Below, in pieces: positions 61,415 to 64,000 of a stretch of DNA of 64,000 nucleotides. Positions within the stretch are counted from its first letter, which is position 1; every line of letters starts with the position of its first letter. The notes below the pieces were generated by a model that saw only the letters and a program-made list of their open reading frames with translations, searched no databases and had not been told where the DNA came from. Source of the DNA: Bacillus sp. V3B (GTDB lineage: Bacteria > Bacillota > Bacilli > Bacillales > Cytobacillaceae); NCBI RefSeq assembly GCF_024494465.1, contig NZ_JAETXM010000008.1, positions 1-64,000 of the forward strand. Direction: 5' to 3'. The position numbers and the translations under genes were made by a program.

Positions 61415-61765
61415 TTATATTTTAGTGAAAGAGCTACTAATAGACCTTAAGATATGAAGTTTCCCAGTAAAAATGAACAAATCGTCGTAATTATTTTCAA
61501 TAAATTCCCCGATAATAGTAATTCCCTTTCTGAATTTATTCACTAAGATGGTCGTGTATTTCTCATCGTATATAAACTTATTGATTCTTAAAAGTTCATC
61601 TGCGATCATACGAAGTCGAAATTCCTCGACAAGAAGTTTTAGTCGATACAATTTATCAGGATCTGAAATATAGCTTTTATTTTCTTGATAATGCTTATGG
61701 ACATATTCGATAAAACCCTTAATGTTTTCCGCTAGCATATTCGCTTTTATCATGTCGAAGTTCAA
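61415..61765 (-). CDS. 116-residue hypothetical protein (TTG start)
   Basis: A helical, charged protein: MNFDMIKANMLAENIKGFIE, YVHKHYQENKSYISDPDKLY, LKLLVEEFRLRMIADELLRI, ending SISSSFTKI. TTG 61765 has GAGGTGAGGGG upstream. No membrane segment or known motif. The ribosome binding site and length support it. Confidence 0.6.
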   Translation of the reverse strand: MNFDMIKANMLAENIKGFIEYVHKHYQENKSYISDPDKLYRLKLLVEEFRLRMIADELLRINKFIYDEKYTTILVNKFRKGITIIGEFIENNYDDLFIFTGKLHILRSISSSFTKI

Positions 61766-61830
61766 CTTCCCCTCACCTCTCTAGAATCGTTCTTAAGAAA
61801 GTGTATGAACTTCATGACACGATATTCTTA

Positions 61831-61867
61831 TAAAATCAAGCAGGTGCCTGGTACCTGCTTGATTTTA
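61831..61867. repeat. perfect 15-bp palindrome
   Basis: TAAAATCAAGCAGGT, loop GCCTGGT, ACCTGCTTGATTTTA. It shares the AGGTGCCTGGTACCT core with the REP-like family but has different arms. It lies between divergent genes, upstream of both, so it may be regulatory rather than a terminator. Confidence 0.75.
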
Positions 61868-61935
61868 CCATCCCCTATTGATCTACTTTTTTGATACTAT
61901 TTAAATGTTATAGACTAATAGAGGAGGCCACATCC

Positions 61936-63132
61936 ATGACGAAACGTAATCTCCTCCTATCACTGGTTCTCGTTTTGACCTTTATCGGAGGTTTTTTTAC
62001 AGGAGAATGGTATTCAACGAACAACAAGCCTCAAGAGTTGACGGAGGAAGTTGAACAGATAGAGAAGAAACAAGCTTCAAAATCAACAAAGGATCAAAGT
62101 GAGAAGGAAAAGAAACAAACAATCGAAGACACTGAACCCTTGACTGAAGAAGCCGACGACAATAAGGTGTTAATGGGCTATGTTCAGGATTTTCGTGATC
62201 CTCAAACGATCGATTATTCCGAACTCACTCACATCATTTTCTCCTTTGCCCATCCAACAAAGGACGGCCAACTACTGCTAAATGGGGAAACGGCTCTAAA
62301 CAACTTACGTACAACAGTTTCAAACGCACACAAACAGGATACAAAGGTCATGTTAGCAATTGGTGGATGGTTTCATATCAACAGTGGCGAATCCTATGAT
62401 TATTTTAAAGTGGCTATTTCCGATCCAACAGCTAGAACGCAACTCGTTCAAGAGCTAGTCAGTATAGCAGATCGTGAAAATCTTGATGGCATTGATATCG
62501 ATTTTGAACATCCTCGTTCAAATCAAGATGCCCAAAATCTAACTTCTTTTACAAAAGAATTAAGCAATATTCTACATCAAAAAGAGAAGGAACTCTCGAT
62601 CGCTGTAAACGCTAAAGTTCATAGTGTTGTCGGAACTGAAATCAACAATGTCGTGTATGAACCTTCTATGTTCCAGTATGTAGATCACGTCAATATCATG
62701 GCATATGATGGTCATTGGGATGATGGGTACAATGCATCCAATTTGTCTCCTTATCCTTATACTGAGAATATCGTTAACTATTGGACGAACCTATTTGATA
62801 CTCATCAGATTTCAAGAGAGAAACTTGTTTTGGGTGTTCCCTTTTATGCTCAGCCGGAAGACCCCAATAGTAAGCAGATCTCTTATGCGACGATCATCAA
62901 TAATAGCTCTGATCATGCAGAAAGTGATACGGTTAGCATAAATGGAACGACTTACCACTATAATGGCGAAGCGACCATTATAAAGAAAACAAATCTAGCA
63001 CTTGACCATGGTTTCGGTGGAATGATGATGTGGGAGATTGGCCATGATGCAGAAGGATCACATAGTTTAACACTCGCTATTTCCGAAGTTCTCGAGTCCG
63101 CCAATCAATATGCTTTCGAACAGAATCAGTAA
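61936..63132 (+). CDS. glycoside hydrolase family 18 protein (chitinase/spore-type)
   Basis: A 398-residue secreted or membrane-anchored protein. The N-terminal hydrophobic segment is NLLLSLVLVLTFIGGFFTGE, followed by a Glu/Lys-rich linker (about residues 30-75) and a GH18 barrel with VLMGYVQDF, VMLAIGGWF, the catalytic motif LDGIDIDFEHP (DxxDxDxE, Glu present), VNIMAYDGHWDD and GGMMMWEIGHD. It should cleave N-acetylglucosamine polymers such as chitin or peptidoglycan. ATG 61936 follows GAGGAGG. The signal segment has no clear cleavage site, so anchoring is likely. Confidence 0.9.
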   Translation: MTKRNLLLSLVLVLTFIGGFFTGEWYSTNNKPQELTEEVEQIEKKQASKSTKDQSEKEKKQTIEDTEPLTEEADDNKVLMGYVQDFRDPQTIDYSELTHIIFSFAHPTKDGQLLLNGETALNNLRTTVSNAHKQDTKVMLAIGGWFHINSGESYDYFKVAISDPTARTQLVQELVSIADRENLDGIDIDFEHPRSNQDAQNLTSFTKELSNILHQKEKELSIAVNAKVHSVVGTEINNVVYEPSMFQYVDHVNIMAYDGHWDDGYNASNLSPYPYTENIVNYWTNLFDTHQISREKLVLGVPFYAQPEDPNSKQISYATIINNSSDHAESDTVSINGTTYHYNGEATIIKKTNLALDHGFGGMMMWEIGHDAEGSHSLTLAISEVLESANQYAFEQNQ

Positions 63133-63269
63133 TACTAAAAAAAGAGAGAGTCCTTTAACTCGATTAAAAGTCCTTGTAACACTCCGAATAATCTTGTTTC
63201 ATCTAAGCAGGGGTACGTTTTGTTGCTTCCTTTAACAAAATGGAAGAGAAATTATAGGATTGATGTAAA

Positions 63270-63483
63270 CTTTTTTATAAAGAAAACTTCCATCAGTGGG
63301 GGTTTTCTTCATCTACCACTGATGGTTAGTCACGCGAAGCCTGATTGGCTTTTCTAAGAGCTCAAGCTCTAAGAAAAGACCGTATCGGATCTTTACGGAC
63401 AGTTTGATCCCCAACAATCCTTCCTCGATTCTCTCGAAGTCTTGAGGTAGGGGTCTTACTGCCCGTTAAGACGGGATAAAAGA
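63270..63483 (+). mobile_element. structured non-coding element, probable IS200/IS605-type relic
   Basis: No ORF. The left end is a perfect 10-bp hairpin CCATCAGTGG/CCACTGATGG. The middle has CTTTTCTAAGAGCT/AGCTCTAAGAAAAG and CCGTATCGGATCTTTACGG. The right part has CGATTCTCTCGAAGTCTTGA and ends in GCCCGTTAAGACGGG. Its left end recurs alone at 44613. The arrangement resembles ends of IS200/IS605 elements with a guide-RNA-like interior, lacking both transposase and tnpB. Confidence 0.5.
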
Positions 63484-63503
63484 ATGATTCAATTGAATAT
63501 ATT

Positions 63504-63546
63504 AAGAGCGTGTTTTGATCAATCTTTTTTCAAAACACGCTCTTTT
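63504..63546. terminator. strong bidirectional terminator
   Basis: AAGAGCGTGTTTTGA pairs with TCAAAACACGCTCTT around a short loop, followed by TTTA. It lies about 125 bases beyond the HoxX-like gene stop. Confidence 0.85.
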
Positions 63547-63672
63547 ATTGACGAATTACTTCTATAAATTTTTTTTGATATATTCGCTTCATCTAACTTC
63601 CATTAACTTAGATGAATAATCGTAGTTTCGATACCATTACTCTTATCATCCAACCCGTCTCTTTTCTCACAT

Positions 63673-64000
63673 TTATATCTTCGTCATCTGTTCACTTAAA
63701 CAAGAAATCTTATAAACAAAATTATATCTAGCTATATGATAACTTCTATCTTCTCCAAAAAAGTTTTTCCACATATGTTCTAATTCTTCATTACGATAAA
63801 TTTCCAAAGACTTAATAATCTCATCTCTTGTTCTATTATCTATTTTGTTAAGTAGCAGTTTTTTATATTCTGGTAATTGGATAAGTTTTTCTGCCAACTT
63901 CCTTATGTTTAGACAAAATTCTTCTGCGGTTTCGCCAAATGTATCATCGATTAATCCTATAGACTTTGCAGTAGTTGTACTAACTGGCAAACAGTCTTCC
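63673..64000 (-). CDS. HoxX-like protein, C-terminal part (runs off the window)
   Basis: The frame is open to the right edge (EDCLPVSTTTAKSIGLIDDT and onward). The end reads EEFCLNIRKLAEKLIQLPEY, RNEELEHMWKNFFGEDRSYH and IARYNFVYKI. This matches the C-terminal end of HoxX-type proteins, in which a formyltransferase-like domain is fused to an enoyl-CoA hydratase-like domain; in HoxX that second domain helps make carbon monoxide for NiFe-hydrogenase maturation. Only about 109 codons are visible, so whether it is intact or part of a hydrogenase locus cannot be judged. Confidence 0.65.
   Translation of the reverse strand, partial: EDCLPVSTTTAKSIGLIDDTFGETAEEFCLNIRKLAEKLIQLPEYKKLLLNKIDNRTRDEIIKSLEIYRNEELEHMWKNFFGEDRSYHIARYNFVYKISCLSEQMTKI

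Overview
The window reads as a low-GC, endospore-forming Bacillaceae chromosome. Strong AAGGAGG-type ribosome binding sites with some GTG and TTG starts, a Spo0E-type phosphatase, YjcZ-type spore peptides, and YkuS, DUF1292, YkqA and CHRD proteins all point that way. Nothing in the sequence fixes the species. No rRNA, tRNA or CRISPR array was seen. Gene decay is heavy: at least ten gene relics, several IS scars and repeated palindromes lie between intact operons.

Layout. 1-9.96 kb is a worn accessory stretch: M20 peptidase relic, phage-type small protein, IS1182 and IS3 scars, azoreductase, DUF805, a beta-glucuronidase pseudogene, YqxD, an orphan XylT-like ferredoxin and a CBO0543 membrane protein. 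10.0-12.6 kb is a three-gene ABC-2 exporter operon. 12.7-17.1 kb holds small hypothetical proteins, a SurA-like lipoprotein and a non-autonomous IS200/IS605-like element.

17.1-29.6 kb (minus strand) is the centrepiece, a phenol/methylphenol catabolic cluster. The gene order along the transcript is 4-oxalocrotonate tautomerase, 2-methylcitrate synthase, prpD, prpB, then a six-component-type phenol hydroxylase (DmpL, M, N, O, P homologues; DmpK not found), catechol 2,3-dioxygenase and an XylT/DmpQ ferredoxin, closing on a terminator. A separate upstream gene encodes a regulator that joins the XylR/DmpR aromatic sensor (XylR_N plus V4R) to a PucR-type helix-turn-helix instead of a sigma-54 AAA+ domain. 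Reading the genes together: phenols are hydroxylated to catechols, catechols are meta-cleaved, the oxalocrotonate branch of 4-methylcatechol yields propanal, and propionyl-CoA is burned through the methylcitrate cycle. Most lower meta-pathway enzymes are not in the window.

30.3-32.6 kb is an egtB-egtD ergothioneine operon, unusual for a Bacillus-type genome; egtB appears to start at ATT. 33-35 kb holds small stress/spore proteins and an ftsZ fragment. 35.6-44 kb is a short-chain acid or ketone-body cluster (acyl-CoA ligase, GntP-type permease, CoA-transferase, thiolase, acetoacetyl-CoA reductase) with a divergent LysR regulator. 45-46.8 kb is a nitronate monooxygenase/enoyl-CoA hydratase pair. 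48.8-51.1 kb is the carboxynorspermidine dehydrogenase/decarboxylase polyamine operon behind a structured leader. 51.4-64 kb is mixed: YkqA, an orphan winged-helix protein, a DUF2268 peptidase, truncated genes, YjcZ peptides, TetR with an MMPL relic, a DadA-like oxidase, a MITE-truncated dehydrogenase, a repeat lipoprotein, a GH18 hydrolase, a second structured mobile-element relic and the 3' end of a HoxX-like gene.
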